Part shown: piece after piece, positions 51,738 through 59,882 of the stretch
Numbering within the stretch: the stretch's first letter is position 1
Layout of the letters: each line of letters starts with the position of its first letter
DNA from: Ornithoclostridium sp944380285
GTDB taxonomy: Bacteria > Bacillota > Clostridia > Christensenellales > UBA3700
Direction of reading: 5' to 3'
Assembly (NCBI GenBank): GCA_963931165.1
Contig: OZ006985.1
Location: 186,001-250,000 of the forward strand
Length of the DNA stretch: 64,000 bases
Notes under the pieces: model-generated
Databases searched by the model: none
Told to the model about the DNA's origin: nothing
What the model saw: only the letters and a program-made list of their open reading frames with translations
Program-made: the position numbers and the translations under genes

Positions 51738-51944
51738 ATGGACACAACATTCGGGGAACGATTGAGAGAATTGCGCAAAGAGGCGGGGCTTGGACAGATC
51801 GCCCTCGCCGAAAAGCTGGGTGTGGGCAAGTCTGTGATCAGCCTTTGGGAGTTGAACAAATGTGAGCCGACTCTGTCCAACCTCGTCGCGATCGCGCGCT
51901 TTTTTGACGTGTCGCTCGACTGGCTGGCGGGGCTTGAGGACTGA
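51738..51944 (+). CDS. XRE-family regulator with tandem operators
   Basis: 68 residues. Start at ATG 51738; an in-frame start at 51693 would place the operator inside the coding region. Residues about 6-60 form a Cro/C1-type helix-turn-helix: RLRELRKEAGLGQIALAEKLG and SVISLWELNKCEPTLSNL, ending in the common ARFFDVSLDWLAG. Directly upstream are two TTCCCA-N6-TGGGAA palindromes, the expected arrangement for an autoregulating repressor that also acts on the leftward promoter near pgk. Confidence 0.88.
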   Translation: MDTTFGERLRELRKEAGLGQIALAEKLGVGKSVISLWELNKCEPTLSNLVAIARFFDVSLDWLAGLED

Positions 51945-51986
51945 ACGCCCGTCCGACAAACGTACGGCGCTGCGTCGCTTTTTTGC

Positions 51987-52014
51987 AAAAAATCGGGACC
52001 GAAATTTTGGTCCC
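51987..52014 (-). terminator. Terminator after the nitroreductase gene
   Basis: On the minus strand, GGGACC and GGTCCC (51995-52000 and 52009-52014) pair through an AT-rich centre and are followed by GATTTTTT. In the other direction the T-run is weaker. Confidence 0.7.
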
Positions 52015-52038
52015 TTTGTCGTCTTTCGTTTTGCGCAA

Positions 52039-52554
52039 TCAAATGCGGTAGACCCAATCGCTCTTGCGCGGCTTGGGCGCGGCGATCTCGCCGTCAGGAT
52101 AGCCGAGCGCGACGTGTCCGACGCCGACATATTCGCCCTCTATGCCCAGCTTCGCGAGCAACTTTTTGCCCCACTCGCCCTCAAGCTCTTCCTTTGCGCG
52201 GTGGATCCAGCACGAACCGACTCCGAGCGACCACGCGGCGTTCATCAGGTTGGAGATCACGCATGTGCCGTCATACACGTCGGTCGGGCGCTTTTTGGCG
52301 GCGACGAGCAAGATCACCGGCGCGCCGTAAAACGGATCGCCGTCTCTGCCCGCGATCTCGGCGTTGAGTTCGGACACCTCGGCGCGCACCTCGGGGTCGG
52401 TGATCACGATGATGATCGGGCTTTGCTGCCCCATGCCGGTGGGCGCGTACATGCCCGCCGTCAAGATCTCGTCCAACACCTTTTCGGGGACGGGATCGCT
52501 CTTGAATTTGCGAACGCTGCGACGCGTCGTCAACACTTTTATAGTCTCGTTCAT
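52039..52554 (-). CDS. Nitroreductase-family FMN oxidoreductase
   Basis: 171 residues from MNETIKVLTTRRSVRKF, with an AGGAGG ribosome binding site. The RRSVRKF motif contacts FMN, and the Cys/Gly-rich GVGSCWIHRA and YVGVGHVALGYP segments are typical of NAD(P)H-dependent nitroreductases that reduce quinones, flavins or nitro compounds. The natural substrate is unknown. It overlaps the sigH stop by 4 nt (ATGA) and is the last gene of the thyX-rlmB-sigH operon. Confidence 0.88.
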   Translation of the reverse strand: MNETIKVLTTRRSVRKFKSDPVPEKVLDEILTAGMYAPTGMGQQSPIIIVITDPEVRAEVSELNAEIAGRDGDPFYGAPVILLVAAKKRPTDVYDGTCVISNLMNAAWSLGVGSCWIHRAKEELEGEWGKKLLAKLGIEGEYVGVGHVALGYPDGEIAAPKPRKSDWVYRI

Positions 52555-53120
52555 ATGTCCTCCTGGCGATGAGATCGCACGATCTTGAGAATTTTCTTTT
52601 TGAGTTTTTGCAAAGACGTATCGACTTTTTTGACCGTAACACCCAAGACTCCAGCGATCTCCTTGTAGCTTTTGCCTGCAAGATAGAGGTTGAGCAGCGC
52701 CTTTTCGTCGTCCGAAAATCCGCTGTCCAAAGCCTTGGCGAGATCGCGTCCGCTCTCGCGCGATATCGCGATCTCCTCCGCGCTCATTCCCGCGCCGAGC
52801 AACTCGTCCGCGTCGGCAAGAGGGATATACCCGTTGAGCGCCTTGTGCTTGTCGCGGTTTGCGGACTTGATGACGTCGAGCAGTCTGTTCTTGACGCATC
52901 CGGCGGCGTATGCGGCGAACGCGCCGCTCTCGGGGCGATAGGTCTTGATCGCGCGATAGAGGGCGATCATCCCCTCTTGCGCGAGGTCTTCCGAATCTCC
53001 GCCGACGAGAAAATAGCGGCGCACATTTGCGGTCACAATGCTCTTGTAACACGCCAAAAGCGTCTCGACCGCTCCTTCGTCGCCGTCTGCCGCGAGCGCG
53101 AACAATTGCTCTTCGCTCAC
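52551..53120 (-). CDS. sigH: RNA polymerase sigma factor, SigH type
   Basis: 189 residues starting at the GTG at 53120, which overlaps the rlmB stop (GTGA) and has GGAGG 6 nt upstream. SigH directs early-sporulation and stationary-phase genes. Region 2 is visible as DLAQEGMIALYRAIKTY and AAGCVKNRLLDVIKSANRDKHK, and region 4 as LNLYLAGKSYKEIAGVLGVTVKKV, close to the Firmicutes SigH pattern. Gene order (mrnC, thyX, rlmB, sigH) supports the name; yacP, often between rlmB and sigH, is absent. Confidence 0.88.
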   Translation of the reverse strand: MSEEQLFALAADGDEGAVETLLACYKSIVTANVRRYFLVGGDSEDLAQEGMIALYRAIKTYRPESGAFAAYAAGCVKNRLLDVIKSANRDKHKALNGYIPLADADELLGAGMSAEEIAISRESGRDLAKALDSGFSDDEKALLNLYLAGKSYKEIAGVLGVTVKKVDTSLQKLKKKILKIVRSHRQEDI

Positions 53121-53842
53121 TTCATGCCTCCGCGCGCGCGGACCGCCTCGTAGCACAATATGCCGCAGGCGACGGACGCATTGAGCGAGTTGACCTTGCC
53201 GAACTGCGGGATGGACAGCGACTTGTCGCACAGCTTTGCGGTGAGGCGCGACACCCCGCTGCCCTCTCCGCCGATGACCAGCGCGATCGCGCCCGAATAG
53301 TCTGCCCCGTACATCGGCTCGCCGCTCATATCGGCGCAATAGACCTTGAAAAATTCCTCTTTGAGACGGCGTATCGCGTCGTTGACGTTGCCCACCTTTG
53401 CGACCTTGACATGCGCCGCCGCGCCGGCGGACACGCGGATCACCGTCGCGTTGACGGACGCACTGCGGCGAGACGGAATGATGACCCCGTCCACGCCCGC
53501 GCACTCGGCGACGCGCAGTATGCTGCCGAGATTGTGCGGATCCTCGACGCCGTCCAGAACGAGCAGAAAAGGCGCGGCGTCTTTGCCTCTGTTCAGCGCG
53601 GCGAGCTGTTCGAAATCGGTATATTCAAACTCCTCCCCGACCGCGATCACGCCCTGATGGCGCACCCCTTCGGACAGCCTGTCCAAAGCCTGTCTCTCTT
53701 CGAAACGCACGGGCACGCGCCTCTCGCGCGCGGCGGACACGAGTTTGTCCATGTCGTGCGCGCCCTTGGCGACGTAAAGTTGCTTGATCGCTACACCTGC
53801 CGAGAGCGCCTCGGCGACGGCGTTTTTGCCGGCTATGATCAT
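53117..53842 (-). CDS. rlmB: 23S rRNA (guanosine-2'-O)-methyltransferase RlmB-type
   Basis: 241 residues starting at ATG 53842 (AAAGGAG upstream), overlapping the thyX stop (ATGA). A SPOUT/TrmH methyltransferase: the N-terminal substrate-binding part (IIAGKNAVAEALSAG) and motifs LLVLDGVEDPHNLGSILR, IGGEGSGVSRL and SIPQFGKVNSLNASVACGI, the last forming the SAM-binding knot. It methylates the ribose of G2251 in 23S rRNA, or a related site. The longer open frame upstream has no support. Confidence 0.94.
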   Translation of the reverse strand: MIIAGKNAVAEALSAGVAIKQLYVAKGAHDMDKLVSAARERRVPVRFEERQALDRLSEGVRHQGVIAVGEEFEYTDFEQLAALNRGKDAAPFLLVLDGVEDPHNLGSILRVAECAGVDGVIIPSRRSASVNATVIRVSAGAAAHVKVAKVGNVNDAIRRLKEEFFKVYCADMSGEPMYGADYSGAIALVIGGEGSGVSRLTAKLCDKSLSIPQFGKVNSLNASVACGILCYEAVRARGGMK

Positions 53843-54570
53843 TTGAGCTCCTTTCTGCGCGCGCGGACTTCGTCGGGCTTGCCGCACGACATCTTGCCCT
53901 CCGAGCACGGACCGGACACGCAGGACGGACCGCTTGCCGAGAACAGCATCGGCGCGACTTCGCTGACGAGAGCGAGCATCTGCCATGCGACCTCGCGGAT
54001 CTCCCACTGCGCGCGGTTGCAGCAGCGCAGACGGAAAAAGTGCATCAATTCGCGCGCGTTCATCGTAACGACCATCCTGGTCTCCGCGGCGTTGGGCAGC
54101 ACAAAACGCGCGTCCTCGTTGGACTTTTCGCACGCGCCGCCGAGCAGCGTCTGCCACTCCGAGTACCAGCCCTGTATCTCGTCCATCTGTGCGCGGAACT
54201 TGGCGGCGTATTCTTCGCCGAGCGCCTCGATCGCCGGGGGGATGACATAGTTGAACGTCTCCTCTCCGCTTGCCGAGACATAGCGCTGGGACTTGACCGA
54301 AAAGCTCGCGATGCGGTGGCGTGTGATCTGCGCGAGCAGAGCGCGCGACACACCCTCGATGCCGAACGTGAACGAAGCGTGTTCGATGGGCGACAGATGG
54401 CTCATCGAGACGAGACGCTGCAAAAATTTGGACACGTCCTTGCTGTCCACGCCCTGTTTGAGATCGCCGATGTCGGCGTCGCTGTAACAGAGTTTCGCGG
54501 CGAGCGCGACCACCTTTTCGGGGTCGGGCGTATAGTCGAGCAAGACTACTTTCGGTTTGACTTGGGGCAT
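53839..54570 (-). CDS. thyX: Flavin-dependent thymidylate synthase
   Basis: 243 residues, normal length. It makes dTMP from dUMP with FAD, NADPH and methylene-THF. The ThyX motif RHRxxSxxxxSxR is present as RHRIASFSVKSQR (about residues 84-96), with SHLSPIEHASFTF before it and the C-terminal RCCNRAQWEIR. It replaces ThyA in this lineage. AAAGGAG precedes the ATG. A terminator upstream (54630-54654) separates it from mrnC, so it probably has its own promoter, which I could not define. Confidence 0.96.
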   Translation of the reverse strand: MPQVKPKVVLLDYTPDPEKVVALAAKLCYSDADIGDLKQGVDSKDVSKFLQRLVSMSHLSPIEHASFTFGIEGVSRALLAQITRHRIASFSVKSQRYVSASGEETFNYVIPPAIEALGEEYAAKFRAQMDEIQGWYSEWQTLLGGACEKSNEDARFVLPNAAETRMVVTMNARELMHFFRLRCCNRAQWEIREVAWQMLALVSEVAPMLFSASGPSCVSGPCSEGKMSCGKPDEVRARRKELK

Positions 54571-54629
54571 AGTGACTCCTTTGCGCGCATGCGCATCATT
54601 TGTATGATTCTATGATATACCGAAATCGC

Positions 54630-54654
54630 AAAAAAAGCAACCCAAACGGGTCGC
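54630..54654 (-). terminator. Terminator after mrnC
   Basis: On the minus strand, GCGACCC-GTTT-GGGTTGC (one G-U pair) followed by T7, directly after the mrnC stop codon. Confidence 0.88.
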
Positions 54655-55080
54655 TCAATCGGAACAAACGTCAAACGCCGCATCGAGCAGCTCGTCCAGC
54701 CTGTCCGTCCTGCCTGTGAGATAGAGAAAGCCGAACACCGCCTCGAGCCCCGTCGCCGAGTGATATTCGGCGATGGACGCGTGCTTTGCCGCGCTTCCGA
54801 CATGAGAGTTGCGCGCCCTCAAAAAGATCGCTCTCTCCTCGTCGTCAAACCTCTCGTTGAGCGCGGCTGCCGCCTTCGCCTGCGAAGTCGCCCTCGCCTG
54901 CCCCGAGACGAGCGTGTGCAATTTGCCCGCCTTTGCGTGCGACGACGACGCCAGCCTTGCCCGCAGATAGAGCATCTGTACGCCGTCGCCGACATAGGCG
55001 AGCACGAGCGGATTGAGCTCGCGCGCCTCTGCGGGCGTCAACGCCTTGCCAAAGCGCGGCGAAAACCCGTCAAGCGCCAT
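54655..55080 (-). CDS. mrnC: Mini-ribonuclease 3
   Basis: 141 residues. Mini-III trims 23S rRNA ends in Firmicutes. It has a single RNase III catalytic domain without a dsRNA-binding domain. LVLAYVGDGVQMLYLRARL is the signature region with the catalytic Asp, and LRARNSHVGSAAKHASIAEYHSATGLEAVFGFLYLTG is the second conserved helix pair (Glu in EAVFG). It overlaps the aldolase gene by 11 nt and precedes thyX, the normal Firmicutes neighbour. No ribosome binding site is obvious. Confidence 0.9.
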   Translation of the reverse strand: MALDGFSPRFGKALTPAEARELNPLVLAYVGDGVQMLYLRARLASSSHAKAGKLHTLVSGQARATSQAKAAAALNERFDDEERAIFLRARNSHVGSAAKHASIAEYHSATGLEAVFGFLYLTGRTDRLDELLDAAFDVCSD

Positions 55081-55726
55081 ATTTCGACTTGAAGTAGTCG
55101 AAGAGCAACTCGTCGCTGTAAGTCTTTTGACCGGTCGCTTCGAGCGTCTTTTGCTCGATGTACTGCTTGCAGCTGCGCTCCATGATACGGATGATCTCGA
55201 ACGCCTCGTCCATATCCCTGCCGGCGCAGAACACGCCGTGGTTTGCCATAAAGCAGGCGTTGCGCCCCTGCATAGCGGCGACGGTGCCGTTGCGCAGCTT
55301 TTTGGTGCCGGGCAGCCCGTACGCGCCGACGCGTGCACTGCCGCCGACGAGTTTTTGCATCTCGTCGCTCATCACCGGCAGTTCGATGCGAGCGGACGCG
55401 AACACAGAGCACCACACCGGATGCGAGTGGATGGTCGCGTTGATCTCGGAACGCGCCGCCATGATCGCCGCGTGTATCTTGCGCTCGCTGGTCGGTTTTT
55501 TGCCGTCGCTCCAGACGGACGGATCGCTGATCTGCACGATCGGCATGTCCTCGGGCTGCAATGCGACATAGTCGAGCCCCGTCGGGGTGACGAGCATGTG
55601 ATCGTCGTCAAGCCTGACCGCGGTGTTGCCCCAAGTGCCCTGCACGAGGTTCTCGGCAAGCAGCGCGACGCCGCTGTCCTTGATCACTTGACGCAGTCTC
55701 TTTTCTTCCTCTTTGTCCCATGCCAT
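55070..55726 (-). CDS. Class II aldolase/adducin family protein (intact)
   Basis: 218 residues, similar to L-fuculose-phosphate and L-ribulose-5-phosphate aldolase/epimerase-type enzymes, zinc-dependent and cytoplasmic. The metal ligands are in place: HSHPVWCSVFA (two His, about residues 99-101) and the third His in FMANHGVFCAG (about 160), with a Glu in PTSERKIHAA. GTWGNTAVRL replaces the usual SGNxS phosphate loop. It shares an operon with a kinase and a second aldolase-like gene, so it probably cleaves a phosphorylated sugar. The substrate is unknown. Confidence 0.85.
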   Translation of the reverse strand: MAWDKEEEKRLRQVIKDSGVALLAENLVQGTWGNTAVRLDDDHMLVTPTGLDYVALQPEDMPIVQISDPSVWSDGKKPTSERKIHAAIMAARSEINATIHSHPVWCSVFASARIELPVMSDEMQKLVGGSARVGAYGLPGTKKLRNGTVAAMQGRNACFMANHGVFCAGRDMDEAFEIIRIMERSCKQYIEQKTLEATGQKTYSDELLFDYFKSKYGA

Positions 55727-55727
55727 A

Positions 55728-56351
55728 TCAGTCGCCCTCCCTTTGGGAAATGTTCTCTTGGTTGGTCTTGCTGTACTTCTTCTTGTAGACGAAGCGCATC
55801 AGCTTGGCTTCGAGCGTGTTGATGACCTTGCAACCGCCGACCACACTGCCGCAGACAAAGACGTGCGCCGCCTTGTCGAGCACGAGCGCACAGGTGTACG
55901 CCTCGTCCATCGTGCGACCCGAAGTCAACGCGCCGCCGCCGGCTATGAGGCAGGAATTGCGCCCCTTGACCGCCTTGATCACGTCGGCGACTTCCGCGCT
56001 CTTGCTCGTCTTGCAGGTCGTGCCGACGATCTGAGCCATGTCGTCGATGACCGCCGGAATGGTCGCCTTCGCCTCTGCGACAGCGCGCACATACGCGGGG
56101 TGAGTGATCATGACCGCGTTGATGTCCTCGCGCGTCGCGAACAACTCGCCGAGCAGAGCGTTCTGTCCCGAACGGTCGTCCGCCTTGACTTCGACCAACT
56201 TGTCCTCGGTCAGCTCCGCAAACGGCGCGGCGTTCTTTACAAAGCCGCCCTTGGAGCGCATCGCGATGACGTCGCCGTCGCCGCAAAGCCTTTCCGAAAC
56301 CGCCTTTTGCGCATAGTCGCACATGGTGGCGGCGAGCTTTTTGTCAATCAT
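55728..56351 (-). CDS. Class II aldolase/adducin family protein lacking metal ligands
   Basis: 207 residues, clearly related to the adjacent gene, but VMITHPAYVRAVAEAK keeps only one of the two His of the HxH pair, and IAGGGALTSGRTMDEAY replaces the NHG ligand with GGG. It is therefore unlikely to bind zinc normally. It may be a non-catalytic partner of the 55070-55726 protein, or have changed function. It overlaps the kinase stop by 8 nt and is followed 1 nt later by the intact aldolase, so stoichiometric co-expression is likely. Confidence 0.75.
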   Translation of the reverse strand: MIDKKLAATMCDYAQKAVSERLCGDGDVIAMRSKGGFVKNAAPFAELTEDKLVEVKADDRSGQNALLGELFATREDINAVMITHPAYVRAVAEAKATIPAVIDDMAQIVGTTCKTSKSAEVADVIKAVKGRNSCLIAGGGALTSGRTMDEAYTCALVLDKAAHVFVCGSVVGGCKVINTLEAKLMRFVYKKKYSKTNQENISQREGD

Positions 56352-57885
56352 CTTCTCCTCCTCCGAACCTCAGCGCGTTCGCCTTGTAGTAGGTGCGTTT
56401 GAGGCTCTTGTAAAGTCGTTTGTAGGTGGCGAACATCTCGTCGTAGATGTAGCCGTTCGCCGGGTTGGGGCGATAGGTCTTGTTTTCTTTGACGAACTGT
56501 TTGGCGCTCTCAAAGCTCTCGAGTTCGCCAAGTCCGATCAGCGCGATGATCGCCGCGCCCAAAGCGCCGGCGTTGCGCGGATTGTCTACGACCGCAAACT
56601 CCGCGCGCGTGATATCCGCGATGATCTGCATCCACGCGTCGTCGAGCGCGCCTCCGCCTATGATGCGGAATTGGCGGCAGTGGAAGCCGTAATCCTTCTC
56701 GAAATTCTCGAGGATCCATCTCAGATTGTAGCCGATCCCCTCGTAGACTGCGCGCATAAGATGCTCGCGGGTATGTTCGGGTCCGATGTTGAAAAGCGTC
56801 GCCCTCGTGGTCGTCGACGACACCGGACATCTCTCGCCCAACATCCACGGCGTGCACAACAGGTGGTCGGACCCGGGTGGAATGGTCTCGATGACCTTGT
56901 CCATATAGGAATAGATGCCATCGCCGAGTTCCTTTTGCTCCTGACGGAAGAATTGGTCGATCAGCCACTGTATGTTGCTGCCCGCCGCCTCGGTGATGCC
57001 GACGATGAGGTTCATGTTGATGTCCGCGCTCTGTATCGCGGACGCGCCGTGCTTGAACTGCGTCTTGTCCCTGGATGCGGCGCCTACCCACGCGGAAGTG
57101 CCGAGATAGATGTGGATGTCGCCGTCGCTGTTCATGCCCGAACCTATGCACGCGCTCTGCGTGTCGTCGCAGCCGCCGAACACCGGCGTACCGGGCTTGA
57201 GTCCCATCTCCTGCGCCGCCTGTTCGGTCAATCCCGAGCCGATCTGATCGGTGCTCTTGACGAGCGGCGGCAGCTTTTTCATGTCAAGCCCCGTCAGCGA
57301 CAGCACGGACATCCATTGCTTCTTTTTGAGGTCGAGCCCATAGCTGGACGCGCCGCTGTATTCGGCGACCATTTCGCCCGTGCACTTGAACTTGAGATAG
57401 CCGTTGACGTCGAGGAAATACTTGGTGCTGTTGTAGACGTCGGGGCGCTCTTCTTTGAGCCAGATCAGCTTGGCGACGACGTCCTTGCCCATGATCGGCG
57501 TACCGGCGACGAGAGTGAACAGCCTCTTGCCGCCGAGCTTGCGCATGATCGAACGCGCCTGTTTCTCCGCCCTGCCGTCGACCCAAGTGATGTTGTTGTG
57601 CAGCACGTTGCCCCATTGATCGATGGGGATGATGCCCATCGCCTGCGTCGAAAAGACTATGCCCTTGACCTCGTCCGGCTTGATGCCCGACTGCTCAACG
57701 ACGGCGCGCGTCGCCTTGCAGACCGCCTCCCAATATTCCGCCGGATCCTGTTCGACGAAACTCGGGCTGGGGTAATAGGTCGGATAGGGCGCGGTGTTTG
57801 TCGCGACGATCTTGCCTTCAAAGTCGACGAGGACCGCCTTGTCCGAACTTGTGCCCATGTCGTGGGCGATGATATACTTTCCCAT
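56344..57885 (-). CDS. FGGY-family carbohydrate kinase
   Basis: 513 residues, typical of xylulokinase/ribulokinase-like sugar kinases. The N-terminal ATPase-fold phosphate loop is AHDMGTSSDKAVLVD; QDPAEYWEAVC, PVFGGCDDTQSACIGSG and YLGTSAWVG (phosphate 2) follow, and the FGGY signatures are seen in LRWILENFE and RIIGGGALDDAWMQIIADI. It phosphorylates a ketose or related sugar before aldol cleavage by the adjacent aldolases. The substrate is not determined. AAAGGTG precedes the ATG. A strong terminator lies between this gene and the aminotransferase upstream. Confidence 0.92.
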   Translation of the reverse strand: MGKYIIAHDMGTSSDKAVLVDFEGKIVATNTAPYPTYYPSPSFVEQDPAEYWEAVCKATRAVVEQSGIKPDEVKGIVFSTQAMGIIPIDQWGNVLHNNITWVDGRAEKQARSIMRKLGGKRLFTLVAGTPIMGKDVVAKLIWLKEERPDVYNSTKYFLDVNGYLKFKCTGEMVAEYSGASSYGLDLKKKQWMSVLSLTGLDMKKLPPLVKSTDQIGSGLTEQAAQEMGLKPGTPVFGGCDDTQSACIGSGMNSDGDIHIYLGTSAWVGAASRDKTQFKHGASAIQSADINMNLIVGITEAAGSNIQWLIDQFFRQEQKELGDGIYSYMDKVIETIPPGSDHLLCTPWMLGERCPVSSTTTRATLFNIGPEHTREHLMRAVYEGIGYNLRWILENFEKDYGFHCRQFRIIGGGALDDAWMQIIADITRAEFAVVDNPRNAGALGAAIIALIGLGELESFESAKQFVKENKTYRPNPANGYIYDEMFATYKRLYKSLKRTYYKANALRFGGGEDD

Positions 57886-57918
57886 AATTCACCTTTGCGG
57901 ATCCCCGCTTATAATTCG

Positions 57919-57959
57919 AAAAAGGGGTCGCTCGTGCGCTTTTGCACACGGGCAACCCC
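57919..57959 (-). terminator. Strong terminator or attenuator between the aminotransferase and kinase genes
   Basis: On the minus strand, a 16-bp stem from GGGGTTGCCCGTGTGC (one mismatch, two G-U) closes an AAAA loop and is followed by T5. It lies 15 nt after the aminotransferase stop. Partial read-through would let the kinase and aldolases be expressed at a lower level. Confidence 0.85.
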
Positions 57960-57974
57960 GGTCCCTATCTTAGA

Positions 57975-59573
57975 TTATTGATTCTTTCTCGCGGCGATCG
58001 CGGCAGCCTTTTTCGCCTCTTTCTCGGCGCGATATCTCTCGACCTGCTTCTCCATCGGCTCGGTGCGCTCCTTGACGAGAGCGAACACTTGGTCGAACTT
58101 GCCGAGCGCGTCGTCGATGACCTCGTCGGTGTCCGCCATCGAGGTATACAGTCTGCTGCCGGCGAGGGTGACGATGCCGTGCGACATATACGCCGCGCCC
58201 ATGTGCTCCATCGCCTCTTTGCGGACCATGATCATGTCCTTCATCTTGAGCACGCTGAGCAGCTTGAGGATGTTCATCGACGAGAAGTCGTAGCTCATCG
58301 CGCCGGTGCATTCGAGGTGGACGATCGAGCCTTGGTTGTACGCGACATAGGGCAGCTCATACTTTTCGATCAACTTGACGAGCCCGTCGGTCAATCTGTC
58401 GCCGGCGCGTCCCGCCTTGACGCAGGCGTCGTTCTTTGCGATCTCCTTGATCGCGACATAGCCTGCCATCGCAGACAGCGGGTTAGCCGCCAAAGTACCG
58501 CCGACGTAAGCCTTCTTCGCGCCGCCGGCAACGCCCGCCGCCATCAGGTCGACGAGGTCGCGTCTGCCGCCTACGCCGCCCGCAGCGGGATAGCCGCCCG
58601 CGACGATCTTGCCGAAGATGGTCAAGTCGGGTCTCACGTCGAACAGACCCTGCGCGCCGCCGAGACCAACTCTGAATCCGGTGACGACTTCGTCGAAGAT
58701 GAAGATGCAGCCGTACTTGTCGCACAGTGCCCTGACGCCCTTGTTGTAGTCCCAATCGACGGGTCTGGTGCCCGATTCGGGTCCGACCGGCTCGACGATG
58801 ACCGCAGCGGTACCGCCGCGCAGCTTGTTGAGTTTGAGATAGTCTTCAAGCATATTGAGGTCGTTGGGTCTGACCTCGTCGACGACGGAGAAGATGACGT
58901 TGGGGATGCCGAACGACTCGAGGAACTGTCTGGTGCCGGGCACTTTGAGTCCGTAGACCATCTGATCGGACCAGCCGTGATATGCGCCGCCGATCTTGAT
59001 GACTCTCTTCTTCTTGGTCGCGCATCTCGCGATACGGATCGCAGCCATGACCGACTCGGTGCCGCTTCCGAGCATACGGAATTTCTCGACATAGGGCATA
59101 TGCTTGTTGATCTCCTTCGCGATCAGCAGTTCCGCCTCGTGGAACAGACCGGTGACGGGTCCGCACTCCTTGATCAGCTTGATCGCCTCTTCCTGCACCG
59201 CCGGGAAGTTGCTGCCCAAAATGGTCGGGCCGCCCGCCTGCAAGAAGTCGATGTACTTGTTGCCGTCGATGTCGGTGAGGTATGCCCCCTCCGCCTTGGT
59301 CATGCACATCGGGAAGGGCTTGTTGAAGGCGAGGTTGTGCTGAACGCCGCCCGGGATATACTTTTTGGCTTCCGCGGTGATCTCCTTGGACTTGGCGCAC
59401 TTGACGTCATAATATTCGGAGCATATCTTTTTGTATTCCTCTTCGGGAATGCTGTAAATATTCTTATCGGTGAGTTCTTTGAGACTTTGATTGATCTCTT
59501 GAGCGTTTGCCCAGCGCGTGACGCCGTAATGCGCCTCCGCCTTGCCGGGAAGAGCGGTATAAGTTACCTTCAT
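57975..59573 (-). CDS. Class III aminotransferase/glutamate-1-semialdehyde aminomutase-like protein
   Basis: 532 residues. The PLP fold is clear: GSGTESVMAAIRIAR with the phosphate-binding Ser/Thr (about 172-186), IKIGGAYHGWSDQM, FIFDEVVTGFR (PLP-ring Asp), and the Schiff-base Lys in IFGKIVAGGYPAAG (about residue 330). The aminomutase-like GGAYHGW resembles HemL, but the N terminus is about 80 residues longer and the C terminus has a charged tail. With a kinase and aldolases next to it, a role in an amino-sugar or deoxysugar pathway is more likely than heme synthesis. AAGGAGG precedes the ATG. Confidence 0.85.
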   Translation of the reverse strand: MKVTYTALPGKAEAHYGVTRWANAQEINQSLKELTDKNIYSIPEEEYKKICSEYYDVKCAKSKEITAEAKKYIPGGVQHNLAFNKPFPMCMTKAEGAYLTDIDGNKYIDFLQAGGPTILGSNFPAVQEEAIKLIKECGPVTGLFHEAELLIAKEINKHMPYVEKFRMLGSGTESVMAAIRIARCATKKKRVIKIGGAYHGWSDQMVYGLKVPGTRQFLESFGIPNVIFSVVDEVRPNDLNMLEDYLKLNKLRGGTAAVIVEPVGPESGTRPVDWDYNKGVRALCDKYGCIFIFDEVVTGFRVGLGGAQGLFDVRPDLTIFGKIVAGGYPAAGGVGGRRDLVDLMAAGVAGGAKKAYVGGTLAANPLSAMAGYVAIKEIAKNDACVKAGRAGDRLTDGLVKLIEKYELPYVAYNQGSIVHLECTGAMSYDFSSMNILKLLSVLKMKDMIMVRKEAMEHMGAAYMSHGIVTLAGSRLYTSMADTDEVIDDALGKFDQVFALVKERTEPMEKQVERYRAEKEAKKAAAIAARKNQ

Positions 59574-59611
59574 AATTGCCTCCTTAAAGCCAAGATTTGG
59601 TTTATACGTCT

Positions 59612-59641
59612 ATTTTATCACAACATTTTCGCGGGTGTCAA
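59612..59641 (-). promoter_or_regulatory. Promoter of the carbohydrate cassette
   Basis: On the minus strand, TTGACA (59636-59641), 18 bp and TAAAAT (59612-59617), about 40 nt before the aminotransferase ATG. Confidence 0.8.
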
Positions 59642-59827
59642 TATTTATAATTTTTTTTTACGCCCCAAATGCGCCCGATAGGTGAATTAAGCTACAAAAA
59701 CGCCCCGTTGATGCATCAATTGCGCTTTTCGTCCGCCGGGAATTTCCTCCGGGTTTTCATGCCGCCTCAAACGGCGTCTCTGCGGCAAAAAAAATTAAAA
59801 AAGCGTGAAAAAGTTTAGACAAACACG

Positions 59828-59856
59828 TTGTCGCGGCGCAAGCCGTATGATATAAT
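59828..59856 (+). promoter_or_regulatory. Promoter of the M28 peptidase gene
   Basis: TTGTCG (59828-59833), 17 bp and TATAAT (59851-59856). The ATG at 59883 follows after AAGGAGC. Confidence 0.75.
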
Positions 59857-59882
59857 AATGAAAAAGCTTAAGGAGCAGGAAA

